23,695 nt of DNA from an uncultured Clostridia bacterium (GTDB lineage: Bacteria > Bacillota > Clostridia > Christensenellales > Borkfalkiaceae). The notes beneath the pieces were generated by a model. It worked only from the letters and a program-made list of their open reading frames with translations, was not told the DNA's origin and ran no database searches. Both the position numbers and the translations under genes were made by a program. The DNA is taken from positions 1-23,695 of the forward strand of contig CANRIY010000009.1 of the NCBI GenBank assembly GCA_947630775.1, read 5' to 3'. Positions 7,612 through 15,365 of the stretch are shown here, one piece after another. The stretch's first letter is position 1. Each line of letters opens with the position of its first letter.

Positions 7612-9675
7612 TCACTCCTTCTTGTCTTCCGTGGGATTTTTCGCTTCATTCTGCGATTTTGCCTCGCCCTCTTGCGCCGTCGCATCGAAGGTTTTTATCG
7701 CTTCGGAAGGAACGTGCGCCGCGGCAGAAACATTGGCGTTGTTTTCGGCTTTTGCGCCGAACGGATCGTCTGGCGTATCCTTATCGTGGTTTTCCATATA
7801 GGCAAGCACTTCTTCATAGGACGCACCGTGCATGAGCATGTCGACCTCTGCCGTATAGATGGTTTCCCGCTCTACGAGAACGCGGGCCATGTTGTCGAGG
7901 ATCGCACGATTCTCCGTCAGAAGCCTCCTCGCCCGCTCATAGGCCTTTTCGACGATCGCCTTGACCTCTTCGTCGATGACCCCTGCTGTCTCCTCGGAAT
8001 AGGTGTTCCGCTGTTCGAAATCACGCCCGAGAAACACAGGACCGTCGTTTCCGTAGGCGATCGGGCCGAGACGTTCGCTCATGCCCCATTCGGTGACCAT
8101 CTTGCGAGCCATTTGGGTGACTTTTTGAATATCGTTGGATGCGCCCGCCGAAACATCGTGGATGACGATCTCCTCGGCGACTCGTCCGCCGAGCGCCATG
8201 CAGATGAAGTCGTTGAGCTTGTTGACGGTGTAGTCGTTGTCATCCGTATCGGGGCGGGTGAGTGTGTAGCCTGCTGCCATGCCGCGGGGGATGATGGAGA
8301 CCTCGTGCACGTTGTCGTTCCGCTCGCAGAGCTTCGCAAGGATCGCGTGCCCCGCCTCGTGGTAAGCGGTACACTTCTTGTCCGCTTCCGTCACAACGCG
8401 GCTCTTCTTCTGAGGCCCCATAATGACCTTGTTGATGCCCTCGTAGATCTCGAGGTTGCCGATCGTCGATTTCCCCGCACGGGCGGCGAGGATCGCAGCC
8501 TCGTTGAGGAGATTCGCAAGGTCGGCTCCCGAGAATCCGCTCGTCATGCGCGCGATCGTCTTAAAGTTGACGTCGGGTGCGAGGGGTTTATTCCGCGCGT
8601 GCACTTTAAGAATTGCCTCGCGTCCCTTCACATCAGGAAGATTGACGTAGATCTGTCTGTCGAAACGGCCAGGACGCAGAAGTGCGTTGTCGAGGATATC
8701 CGCGCGGTTGGTCGCCGCCATGACGATGATCCCCTCGTTGGTTTCAAAACCGTCCATCTGGACGAGGATCTGGTTGAGCGTCTGTTCGCGTTCATCATGT
8801 CCTCCGCCGAGCCCTGCACCGCGCTGACGCCCGACGGCATCGATCTCATCAATAAAGATAATACAGGGCTGATTGCGTTTCGCAAGATCGAACAAGTCTC
8901 TGACGCGGGAAGCACCGACGCCGACATACATTTCCACAAAGTCCGAACCGCTGACGGAGAAGAATGGAACGCCCGCTTCGCCCGCAACAGCCTTCGCAAA
9001 AAGCGTTTTGCCCGTCCCGGGAGGCCCTACGAGAAGGACGCCTTTCGGAACTCTTGCGCCGAGATCGGAGAACTTTTTAGGACTTTTGAGGAATTCCACC
9101 ACCTCGGCGAGCTCCTCTTTTTCCTCTTCGGCCCCCGCGACATCCGAGAAACGAACCTTCAGATTCGTCGAAACACGGGCCTTGGTCTTGCCGAAGTTCA
9201 TCACCTTCCCGCCACCGCCGCTGGTCGCACGGAAGATCATAAAGAAGGCGACAAGCCCGATCACGAGGACCGCGATATAGATGACATTTCCCCAACCGGA
9301 GCCCGCGTTAGGATCCGAGAACCAAACTTCCTCGATCCCGTAATCCTCCGACCACTTGTTTACGAGCTCCCTGACCTCCATCGGGTCGCCGTACAGACTG
9401 CTGTAATTCGCCCAGTACGCATAACTCGAGGCGTCTTTACTCGTGTAGCCATAGACATTATATCCGTCTACCCGAATGACCCTGATCTGTTCATCGTCTT
9501 TGATGTCGCCGTCCGTCTCGTCCGTTTCGCCGCGAGGGTCTTCTATCAATGCATTGAACTTGATATAGTCGACTTCCTTGCTGTTTCGGATATAGGAGCT
9601 GATAAAGAAATACAACGCTATTCCGAGAATCGCGACGAGAACGACGGCAATGATTGTTTTTACCGTTCTGCTCAA
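7612..9675 (-). CDS. ftsH: ATP-dependent zinc metalloprotease FtsH
   Basis: A membrane-anchored AAA protease that degrades misfolded and regulatory membrane proteins. Length 687, normal for FtsH. Transmembrane segments are at about 7-25 and 131-149, with an extracytoplasmic domain between. The AAA module shows Walker A GPPGTGKT (217-224), pore residues FVEMYVGVGA (246-255), Walker B IIFIDEID (272-279) and the second region of homology ATNRADILDNALLRPGRFDR (321-340). The protease has the zinc motif HEAGH (439-443). The last roughly 50 residues are an acidic, Ala-rich tail. It heads an operon with parA and parB and has its own strong promoter. FtsH is usually near hpt/tilS, so coupling to parAB is unusual. 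Confidence 0.97.
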   Translation of the reverse strand: MSRTVKTIIAVVLVAILGIALYFFISSYIRNSKEVDYIKFNALIEDPRGETDETDGDIKDDEQIRVIRVDGYNVYGYTSKDASSYAYWANYSSLYGDPMEVRELVNKWSEDYGIEEVWFSDPNAGSGWGNVIYIAVLVIGLVAFFMIFRATSGGGGKVMNFGKTKARVSTNLKVRFSDVAGAEEEKEELAEVVEFLKSPKKFSDLGARVPKGVLLVGPPGTGKTLFAKAVAGEAGVPFFSVSGSDFVEMYVGVGASRVRDLFDLAKRNQPCIIFIDEIDAVGRQRGAGLGGGHDEREQTLNQILVQMDGFETNEGIIVMAATNRADILDNALLRPGRFDRQIYVNLPDVKGREAILKVHARNKPLAPDVNFKTIARMTSGFSGADLANLLNEAAILAARAGKSTIGNLEIYEGINKVIMGPQKKSRVVTEADKKCTAYHEAGHAILAKLCERNDNVHEVSIIPRGMAAGYTLTRPDTDDNDYTVNKLNDFICMALGGRVAEEIVIHDVSAGASNDIQKVTQMARKMVTEWGMSERLGPIAYGNDGPVFLGRDFEQRNTYSEETAGVIDEEVKAIVEKAYERARRLLTENRAILDNMARVLVERETIYTAEVDMLMHGASYEEVLAYMENHDKDTPDDPFGAKAENNANVSAAAHVPSEAIKTFDATAQEGEAKSQNEAKNPTEDKKE

Positions 9676-9734
9676 AATTGATCTCCTTTTTAGAATTTTC
9701 GCATTACGCTTAGTATTCGCGTATCTGCCTTATT

Positions 9735-9763
9735 ATTGTATCACAAAGGCGTTCTTTTATCAA
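9735..9763 (-). promoter_or_regulatory. Sigma-A promoter of ftsH-parA-parB
   Basis: Minus strand: -35 TTGATA (9758-9763), 17-bp spacer, -10 TACAAT (9735-9740). The start point would be near 9728, about 50 nt before the ftsH start codon. It lies about 110 bp downstream of the nearer parS site, close enough that spreading ParB might affect it. Confidence 0.83.
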
Positions 9764-9873
9764 GTGTTTGGCTACACTTCTTTCCCTTTTTTCACAAAAA
9801 TCACAGATTTGCCTCGATTTTCCACTTTTATGCCCAATCTAAGCTTAAAATGGGGGTCAAAATGGGTAAAATT

Positions 9874-9889
9874 TGTTTCACATGAAACA
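9874..9889. other. parS site 1 (one mismatch)
   Basis: TGTTTCACATGAAACA, a 16-bp palindrome differing at one central base from the Bacillus consensus TGTTTCACGTGAAACA. ParB binds such sites and nucleates the partition complex. It lies in the non-coding gap between ftsH and cvpA. Confidence 0.9.
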
Positions 9890-9915
9890 CTCCGCCGAAT
9901 TTTTTACTTTTTTAA

Positions 9916-9931
9916 TGTTTCACGTGAAACA
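9916..9931. other. parS site 2 (perfect consensus)
   Basis: TGTTTCACGTGAAACA, an exact match to the parS consensus. Its start is 42 bp from that of site 1, which places both on the same face of the helix (four turns of 10.5 bp). About 6.6 kb separates it from the predicted origin, as expected for an origin-proximal partition site. Confidence 0.96.
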
Positions 9932-9983
9932 ATCAGTGCAAAATTTTTACCTCGGTGCAACACGAAATAGTGCAAAAATGGCA

Positions 9984-10012
9984 TGAAAAAGCCCCTCTGG
10001 TAATGAGAGGGG
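9984..10012 (-). terminator. Terminator of cvpA
   Basis: The stem CCCCTCT/AGAGGGG (9992-9998 with 10006-10012) has a seven-base loop and is followed by a C and five T on the minus strand. It begins 8 bp after the cvpA stop. Confidence 0.88.
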
Positions 10013-10019
10013 TTGAAAT

Positions 10020-10535
10020 TCAGTTCACGCCGGGAAGTAAAGCCATGAGATCGGAGCGGAAGATCGCACCGACGACGGTGCTGTCACCGATAAAGCCGTG
10101 CAGGCTCGCCGAGGGGATCCATGTGCAGATGAGAAGGATGAGCACGGTGAGCGCCGCGGCTTCCAAGAGCCCGAGGAGCGCACCGAGGAAGTGATTGACG
10201 ACGGAGACCGCCTTCACACTGTCCGCAAGTGCGCCGCCCGCCATGCCGATGAGCCATGTGCCGAGCTTCACGATGACAAACAGAAGAATGTATGAAATCA
10301 CAACGGTGATCCAGCCACCAAGCGTCGCGTTTCCGATCCCGTTTGAGATCGTGCTCTCGAGCCCCCACCAGTTTTCCAGCGCATCCTTGAAGGCGAAACA
10401 GAAGATAAAGGGAATCACAAAGGACAGCACCCATCCCGCAGTCTTGCACACGCCGCGGATGAAACCCACCTTTGCGCCGATCAAAGTCCCTAAGAAGAGT
10501 ACCACAAAGAAGATCAGATCGAGGATCCAAGCCAT
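10020..10535 (-). CDS. CvpA family membrane protein
   Basis: A 171-residue integral membrane protein with the CvpA pattern. An N-terminal hydrophobic helix is followed by the loop GAKVGFIRGVCKTAGW (about 21-36), a second helix, then helices near 74-95 and 122-139. The typical Val/Asn/Leu-Gly region VNHFLGALLGLLEAA lies just before the last helix. CvpA relatives are linked to colicin V production in E. coli and to envelope stress, but the biochemical role is unsettled. The start is fixed by AAGGAGG at 10543-10549. It is a single-gene unit between its own promoter and terminator, and is divergent from yyaC. Confidence 0.87.
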   Translation of the reverse strand: MAWILDLIFFVVLFLGTLIGAKVGFIRGVCKTAGWVLSFVIPFIFCFAFKDALENWWGLESTISNGIGNATLGGWITVVISYILLFVIVKLGTWLIGMAGGALADSVKAVSVVNHFLGALLGLLEAAALTVLILLICTWIPSASLHGFIGDSTVVGAIFRSDLMALLPGVN

Positions 10536-10556
10536 AAAAAAGCCTCCTTACCAAAT

Positions 10557-10585
10557 ATTATATCACGGATTTTGGAAAATGTCGC
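10557..10585 (-). promoter_or_regulatory. Promoter of cvpA
   Basis: Minus strand: -10 TATAAT (10557-10562), 17-bp spacer, weak -35 GCGACA (10580-10585). The predicted start near 10550 abuts the ribosome binding site, so the leader is only about 15 nt. Confidence 0.6.
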
Positions 10586-10643
10586 CCGTTTTTCTTATAT
10601 TTTCCTTGCGATCGGGCAACAATTTGACCGTTCGGAGGAGATT

Positions 10644-11207
10644 ATGGAGTATTCCTTTCATTTTTATAATACCTTGGCGGAAACGGGCATTATGATGGCC
10701 CTCACAAAGTTTTTGGGGGAACTCAAGGCCCCGCCCGTCGTGCTCTGCATCGGCAGCGATCTTGCCGTGGGGGACAGTTTGGGCCCCATCACGGGAACCC
10801 TGCTCCGCCGCAAGGGGGAGATGTACGGCTACGTCTACGGGACCCTCAAAAACACGGTCACGGCGAAGGAAGTCCGCTATGTGGACGCCTTTTTGCGGAA
10901 GACCCACCCCGACAGCAAGATCATCGCCGTCGACGCCGCCGTGGGGGAAGAGGGGGACGTCGGGCTTGTGAAGGTCATCGATGCCCCGCTCAAACCGGGG
11001 GCGGGGGCGAATAAGCGGCTCGGAAAGGTGGGGGACGTCTCCGTCCTCGGGATCGTGGCGAAAAAATCCGCCTTCTCCTATTCGCTCTTGAACCTCACGC
11101 GGCTGAATATGGTCTACACGATGTCGGAAATTATCGCCGGCGCGCTCTCTTCCTTTGCGTTAAGGGCGGAGGGCGCAGAAAATCTTGTAAAATTTTCACA
11201 AATTTGA
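10644..11207 (+). CDS. yyaC: YyaC-family sporulation protein (Gpr protease-like fold)
   Basis: A 187-residue protein of the putative spore-protease YyaC family, found in endospore formers and expressed during sporulation in Bacillus, where it also lies beside parAB. The family signature is clear: PPVVLCIGSDLAVGDSLGPI (about 30-49), followed by the VYGTLKNTVTAKE stretch and IIAVDAAVG (about 92-100). These carry the Asp residues comparable to those of Gpr and hydrogenase-maturation proteases. The start at 10644 is chosen because GGAGGAG lies at 10634-10640; in-frame starts further upstream have no such site. It is transcribed against the direction of its neighbours. No clear sigma-A promoter is seen, which would fit a sporulation sigma factor. 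Catalytic activity of YyaC is unproven. Confidence 0.88.
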   Translation: MEYSFHFYNTLAETGIMMALTKFLGELKAPPVVLCIGSDLAVGDSLGPITGTLLRRKGEMYGYVYGTLKNTVTAKEVRYVDAFLRKTHPDSKIIAVDAAVGEEGDVGLVKVIDAPLKPGAGANKRLGKVGDVSVLGIVAKKSAFSYSLLNLTRLNMVYTMSEIIAGALSSFALRAEGAENLVKFSQI

Positions 11208-11276
11208 TTGGTATTTTTTGAAATCATGTGAGTAATTTTCAATATTTTTTCATTGTAAAAATTTTCCGCTTCTCTG

Positions 11277-11305
11277 TTGACGGAATGTTTTCCGTGGAGT
11301 ACAAT
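11277..11305 (+). promoter_or_regulatory. Sigma-A promoter of the 76-residue gene
   Basis: -35 TTGACG (11277-11282), 17-bp spacer, -10 TACAAT (11300-11305). The start point is about 25 nt before the start codon at 11337. Confidence 0.82.
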
Positions 11306-11336
11306 AAAGAAAAATTCAAAAAAGGAGAATAAAAAA

Positions 11337-11567
11337 ATGGTAAAAACCATCCGCAAGAAGGAGTATAACACCGCGACGGCTTCGATCGTCAAGAAGGTCA
11401 CCTGCGGCTGCTTCGGCGATCCCGCGGGATATGAAACGACGCTGTATGTGACGGAGGAGGGGAGCTACTTCCTCTACACGAACGGCGGCGCGGCGTCCCC
11501 TTACCCCGTTGAGGACATCAAAACGATGACCAAGGCCAACGCCCAGAAATGGATCGAAGAGAACTGA
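11337..11567 (+). CDS. Small protein of unknown function (76 aa)
   Basis: A real small gene by context: its own strong promoter, an AAAGGAGAA site at 11321-11329 and a perfect terminator just after the stop. The product has a basic N-terminus (KTIRKKEYNTATA), a middle with Cys-Gly-Cys (VTCGCFGDPAG) and a strand-like YETTLYVTEEGSYFLYTNGG. The tail IKTMTKANAQKWIEEN is probably helical. The two nearby cysteines might bind metal, but no further ligands are evident. There is no signal peptide or membrane segment. I do not recognise the family. It is on the strand opposite to the main operons here. Confidence 0.8.
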   Translation: MVKTIRKKEYNTATASIVKKVTCGCFGDPAGYETTLYVTEEGSYFLYTNGGAASPYPVEDIKTMTKANAQKWIEEN

Positions 11568-11571
11568 GTGA

Positions 11572-11597
11572 AAGCGGCTCGCACGAGCCGCTTTTTT
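11572..11597 (+). terminator. Terminator of the 76-residue gene
   Basis: A perfect 9-bp stem (11573-11581 with 11584-11592), a two-base loop and five to six T. It starts 5 bp after the stop codon. Confidence 0.93.
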
Positions 11598-12014
11598 GGT
11601 GGAAGGAAGAGGATGACGGCTACTTCTTGCCCTCTCCCCAGTTGCCCACCCCCCTACCCCCCTCCTCGGGAGGGGGCATGACACGACACCACTCCCTTGC
11701 TTCCCCTTGTAGGGTGGAGCAACGCATTCTGCCAAAAGTTGATAACTTTTGGCGCGTTGCGACATGAGTGAGCGCATCAGAGGTGCGAACGATGACCGAA
11801 TGCGGGTCTCTACCCGCATGAGACAGTACCCGCGCAGCGGGGGATAGGGTTTTTCGGGAAACCCCTCAGTCACCTGCGGTGACAGCTCCCCTAAGAGGGG
11901 AGCCGAGGGGCGGACTCTGTTTATCGGGATCCTTCGGTCGCAGAGCTCCCTCAGGATGACGCGGGGGGGGAGCCAAGGGGAGCGGGTCGCGCGAGCGGGG
12001 GAGCCGAGAGAAGA
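11598..12014. repeat. Non-coding cluster of palindromic repeats and hairpins
   Basis: About 400 bp with no supported gene, filled with inverted repeats. A long hairpin spans 11719-11760 (GCAACGC with GCGTTGC outside, CCAAAAGTT with AACTTTTGG inside). An 8-bp stem lies at 11800-11819. A 25-bp stretch at 11865-11889 recurs inverted at 19413-19437. The G/C-rich stretch at 11640-11700 recurs in inverted form near 21730-21870, and the stretch at 11950-11970 resembles the end of the longer palindromic element at 19.1 kb. It appears to be a pile-up of decayed mobile palindromic elements between two convergent terminators. Confidence 0.7.
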
Positions 12015-12040
12015 GAAAAAACCTCCCCGGGCGGGGGAGG
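12015..12040 (-). terminator. Terminator of the rpmH-rnpA-yidD-yidC-jag operon
   Basis: The stem CCTCCCC/GGGGAGG (12022-12028 with 12034-12040) lies 9 bp past the jag stop and is followed by a T-run on the minus strand. Confidence 0.87.
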
Positions 12041-12049
12041 CTTTCATCT

Positions 12050-12952
12050 TTATTCTTCTTCGGGCTTGTCGGGGGTGGGGGAAGCAGGCGTTTCTTCATC
12101 GGATTCGTTGCCGAGGAAGGTGCCGAAGAATCCCGAGAAGCCGCCCTTCTTGTACCCCGGTGTGCCGCTGCGGGAGAACGTCGTTCCCGACGTCTCGGGC
12201 GCCGTTTCGGTGGGAAGTTCCCGCTTCTCATACGGCTTTTTGCGGTCGCCGAACCTGCCCGTGCGCTCCTTTCTGCCGCCCTTTCTGTCCTTGCCGTCCT
12301 TTCCCTTGTTACGGTCGCGCTGGCGGTCGTCGGTCTTGAGATTTTTGGGGATGATGACGACGTATCTCGAAGGCTCCTTGCCCTCGCTCTTGGTGTAGAC
12401 TTCCTCGCTCTCCGCAAGAGCGGAGTGAATGATCCTGCGCTCGTAGGGATTCATGGGCTCGAGGCGGACGCGCTTCCCGAGCCGCACTGCCTTGGCGGCG
12501 AGCTTTTCGGCGACTCTCTTTAAGGTCTCCTCGCGCTCCTCGCGGTAGTTCCCGCAATCGACGACGACCCGCTTATACTCCTTTCTGCCCGTATTGGCGA
12601 CGGCGCCCGCCAAGATCTGGATGGCGTCGATGATCTCGCCTCTTCTTCCGATGACGCCCTTCGCGCCCGCGGATTTGAGCTCGATGACGATCTTTTCGTC
12701 CTCGCCCGAAAGGGTCGGCGTGGCGTTTGCGCCGAGAAGGGGAAGGAGCCCCTCCAGAAAGCGTACGGCGCGCTGTCCGTCCGTCAGTTTCTCTTTGACG
12801 GTGAGTTGAACTTTGGCGGGCACGGACCCGAACAGACGCTTTTTTCCTTCCTCGAGGACGACGACGTCCACGTCCTCACGCGTGAGAGAGAGCGCTTCCA
12901 GCCCTGCCGCTACGGCATCTTCCACTGTCTTGCCGGTAAAAATCGTTTCCAT
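12050..12952 (-). CDS. jag: Jag/KhpB-type RNA-binding protein
   Basis: Cytoplasmic RNA-binding protein usually encoded next to yidC (SpoIIIJ-associated Jag, KhpB). The Jag-N domain covers residues 1-50 (GKTVEDAVAAGLEALSLTRE, KKRLFGSVPAKV). The KH domain lies at about 75-145, with the GxxG loop as GRRG (102-105). The R3H domain is at about 150-205, with R172 and H176 of the R-x3-H motif in NPYERRIIHSAL. The remaining roughly 95 residues are a disordered tail, first Lys/Arg/Asp-rich and then Pro/Glu/Thr-rich, which makes the protein longer than the typical 205-250. It follows yidC by 18 bp and ends the operon. Confidence 0.95.
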   Translation of the reverse strand: METIFTGKTVEDAVAAGLEALSLTREDVDVVVLEEGKKRLFGSVPAKVQLTVKEKLTDGQRAVRFLEGLLPLLGANATPTLSGEDEKIVIELKSAGAKGVIGRRGEIIDAIQILAGAVANTGRKEYKRVVVDCGNYREEREETLKRVAEKLAAKAVRLGKRVRLEPMNPYERRIIHSALAESEEVYTKSEGKEPSRYVVIIPKNLKTDDRQRDRNKGKDGKDRKGGRKERTGRFGDRKKPYEKRELPTETAPETSGTTFSRSGTPGYKKGGFSGFFGTFLGNESDEETPASPTPDKPEEE

Positions 12953-12970
12953 AATTCTATCCTCTTGACC

Positions 12971-14566
12971 TTATTTTTTATGGGTCTTACCCTGTTTTTC
13001 CTTTTTCTTTTCCTGCTTTTCGGCGTCCTTCATCCACGGGAGCTTCCGCTCGTAGACCGCCGCAGTTTCCGCCTCTTCCTTCTTCTTGAAGATCCTTCCG
13101 AGGATGAAGTTGCAAAGGAGCGTCACGATGATGCCGACGATACTGCTCATCGTCATATAGATGGAGAACGCGGCGCTGTATTGGAAGGCGAAGAGGGCGT
13201 AGATGAGGGGCATGACGACGAGCATGATCTTCTGCGTCGTTGCACCCTGCCCGTCCACCGTCTGATATTTGTTGGACGTCTTATTGCTCTTCATCGCGAC
13301 GATCTGCGAGAGAAGCATGAAGCCGATGGAGAGCACGATGAGGATAAAGTACCCGTTCGGCTCATCCTTTTCGTTCGCGAGTTCGGATGTGAGCACGGTG
13401 TATCTGCTCTGGTCGATCATCCCCGTGATCGCCTGCTCGTGCCCCCTGTATTCCACCGTCACCGAGCGGAACTCGGAGCTGAAATCCTCGTAATCGGGGA
13501 TAGGGTGCTGATAGGAGACGTCGGGATACCAGACGTTTTTGATCCACAAAAAGCTCGGATCGTCGCTGCGGAAACGCAATGCCGCATCGATCGCGCCCAG
13601 CCGTTCGACATACTGCTGTGCCGCCGAAGCAAGTTTCTTCTGCGCGGCGTCGTCTTGGGAAGATGCAAGATAGGCCTGCACCGCCCCGATGGCCGCATTT
13701 TTCGCCTCGATTCTCGCCTCGGCCGCCATTCTCTCCGCCTCGGGAAGGTCTTTGACCGACTCTTCCGCCACGGCGGGCGACTCGTTTTCCATGACGTCCA
13801 CATAGCGGTCAAGATCGATCTTATACTCGCGCGTGATGTCGTCCGCTTCGAGATTATAGATATAGAAGATGTAATCGGAGGGATCCGTGCTCGTGACGGT
13901 GAGGTACTTTGCGGTCTTTTCCGAAGAGGAGATCTCGGTCATGGTATAGGCGATCTCCGTCCCGTTGGGGGTCCCCGCCACGGTTGCACCGTTTTCCCAT
14001 GCGAGCGGGATCTTCTTCTCCTCATTGTTCTCAAAATAGGAAAGGAAGAGGGAACCTTCCTCATCCTTCAACGTAAAATCGATCCCGTCCACCCCGTTTG
14101 CGAGAACGGCGGCGTTGTAGGATTCGGACATCTTTTCGTAGTATTGCAGATTCGCATACTGGGAATAGGCGCGGAAGCCCTGCCATGCGACGATCAGGAT
14201 GACGAGCGAGACGATCATGGGAAGACATGCCCCGAGCATGCTGTATCCGTTCTTCTTCTGGAGCTCGTACATCTTTTGGTTGTACATCTGCTTATCGCCC
14301 GCGTATTGCTTCTGGAGCTTTTCGAGTTCGGGCTGCATCTGCCGCATGATGAGGTTCTGTTTGCGCATTTTGACGCGCTGATAAATATCGAAGGGGAGGG
14401 TGATCGCCTTCAACACGAGGTTGAAGACGATGATGCCGAGACCGACGATCCCGACCCCCTCGATAATGATACGCGCAAAATGACCGAGCCAGTCCAGCCC
14501 GATCTCGTATCCCTCGGGAAGCACCATGACGTCCGTCACGGCGCCCAGCAAAGATAAAATCTGCAT
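12971..14566 (-). CDS. yidC: Membrane protein insertase YidC (SpoIIIJ/OxaA type) with a large extracytoplasmic insertion
   Basis: Inserts and folds membrane proteins with SecYEG and the ribosome. At 531 residues it is about twice the usual gram-positive length. The first core segment (about 33-58) is followed by the cytoplasmic coiled-coil hairpin (60-108). Next come segment two (about 110-128), a long outside region and the last segments (404-425, 446-468, 472-492), then a Lys/Glu-rich tail. The conserved DPSFLWI that normally follows segment two almost at once is at about 336-342. Some 190 residues (about 150-335), including an Ala/Glu-rich helical stretch, are therefore inserted before it. 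The hydrophilic-groove arginine is replaced by Lys53 in LVLKAITLPF. The start at 14566 is chosen for its GGAG site; the longer frame upstream overlaps yidD. Confidence 0.94.
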   Translation of the reverse strand: MQILSLLGAVTDVMVLPEGYEIGLDWLGHFARIIIEGVGIVGLGIIVFNLVLKAITLPFDIYQRVKMRKQNLIMRQMQPELEKLQKQYAGDKQMYNQKMYELQKKNGYSMLGACLPMIVSLVILIVAWQGFRAYSQYANLQYYEKMSESYNAAVLANGVDGIDFTLKDEEGSLFLSYFENNEEKKIPLAWENGATVAGTPNGTEIAYTMTEISSSEKTAKYLTVTSTDPSDYIFYIYNLEADDITREYKIDLDRYVDVMENESPAVAEESVKDLPEAERMAAEARIEAKNAAIGAVQAYLASSQDDAAQKKLASAAQQYVERLGAIDAALRFRSDDPSFLWIKNVWYPDVSYQHPIPDYEDFSSEFRSVTVEYRGHEQAITGMIDQSRYTVLTSELANEKDEPNGYFILIVLSIGFMLLSQIVAMKSNKTSNKYQTVDGQGATTQKIMLVVMPLIYALFAFQYSAAFSIYMTMSSIVGIIVTLLCNFILGRIFKKKEEAETAAVYERKLPWMKDAEKQEKKKEKQGKTHKK

Positions 14567-14576
14567 AGATTCTCCG

Positions 14577-14822
14577 TCATAGGAGCCATTTGCGCTTCCA
14601 GAAAACCTCAGGCGCGGGATCGGTCCCGCCCTTGGAGAGGGGATTACAGCGCAGAATTCTCCAAATTCCAAGCAAAATTCCCACGACCACGCCCCAGTTG
14701 TTGATACACCGCTTGGTGTATTCCGAACAAGTCGGGGTGTAGAGGCAGGTGTGTCGGGAGAAGTACTTCTGGTAGAAGCAAATCATCCTGATGCACAGCC
14801 CGCGCAAGATGGGTCTGTACAC
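14577..14822 (-). CDS. yidD: Membrane protein insertion efficiency factor YidD
   Basis: A small membrane-associated protein of 81 residues that assists YidC-dependent insertion. It shows the whole family signature: YQKYFSRHTCLYTPTCSEYT, then RILRCNPLSKGGTDPAP with the conserved Cys residues. No ATG fits. The GTG at 14820-14822 is preferred because TGAGG lies six bases upstream (14829-14833) and gives the usual family length. A longer reading upstream would overlap rnpA without homology. It begins 25 bp after rnpA and ends 10 bp before yidC. Confidence 0.92.
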   Translation of the reverse strand: MYRPILRGLCIRMICFYQKYFSRHTCLYTPTCSEYTKRCINNWGVVVGILLGIWRILRCNPLSKGGTDPAPEVFWKRKWLL

Positions 14823-14847
14823 CTTTCGCCTCAGATATTTCAGGTTC

Positions 14848-15192
14848 TCAGAGGCGAGTTGTCTCAGTCGTATGTTCAATGAGGCGCTCTCTTTCCAGGA
14901 TTTTTCCGATGTCCCTCTTGAAAGAGGCATAGGCGTAGCTTTCGGCAACGCGCGGAATGAGAAGGATGGCGCAGGGGGAAAGATGTTCGGCATACTCCGA
15001 AAACGCCGCCCTGAGGAGCCGCTTGATGCGGTTCCTTCGGACGCTCTTCCCGTATTTTTTCCCGACGCAGACCGCCATTTTCGTCCGTTCCGCGGGGGAA
15101 TAGACGAGCGTGACCGTTTCCGAATAAGCCCGCCTGCCGCACTTATGCAGAGCGGAGATCTCCTTCTGCTTTTTCAGCCTAAGACAGCGCAT
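14848..15192 (-). CDS. rnpA: Ribonuclease P protein component
   Basis: Protein subunit of RNase P, which trims tRNA 5' ends together with the catalytic RNA. At 114 residues it is of normal size. The RNR motif is clear as SVRRNRIKRLLRAAF (about 50-64), preceded by the VGKKYGKSV strand. It lies 9 bp after rpmH in the universal rpmH-rnpA pair. No strong ribosome binding site is visible, which fits translational coupling to rpmH. Confidence 0.95.
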   Translation of the reverse strand: MRCLRLKKQKEISALHKCGRRAYSETVTLVYSPAERTKMAVCVGKKYGKSVRRNRIKRLLRAAFSEYAEHLSPCAILLIPRVAESYAYASFKRDIGKILERERLIEHTTETTRL

Positions 15193-15201
15193 CGCAGCCC
15201 G

Positions 15202-15336
15202 TTACGCCGTAAGATGCTTTCTGCCCTTGTTTCTTCTTCTCTTGAGAACCTTTCTTCCGCCCTGCGAAGCCATTCTCTTGCGGAATCCGTGGACCTTGCT
15301 TCTCGTTCTCTTTTTGGGCTGGTACGTTCTTTTCAT
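15202..15336 (-). CDS. rpmH: 50S ribosomal protein L34
   Basis: A 44-residue, very basic protein. It starts MKRTYQPKKRTRSKVHGF and ends KVLKRRRNKGRKHLTA, a textbook L34. It is preceded by AAGGAG and a strong promoter. It heads the rpmH-rnpA-yidD-yidC-jag operon and lies only 62 bp after the dnaN stop on the same strand, whereas in most Bacillota it is divergent from dnaA. Confidence 0.97.
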   Translation of the reverse strand: MKRTYQPKKRTRSKVHGFRKRMASQGGRKVLKRRRNKGRKHLTA

Positions 15337-15365
15337 AGCATTACTCCTTGATGAATTCTTTTTAG

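Noticed and set aside
7672..9681. Plus-strand open frame (669 codons) opposite ftsH
   Set aside because: Exact antisense of FtsH, Arg/Val/Asp-rich with no recognisable domain.
11316..12047. 243-codon minus-strand frame
   Set aside because: Covers the hairpin cluster and the antisense of the small gene; no ribosome binding site and no domain.
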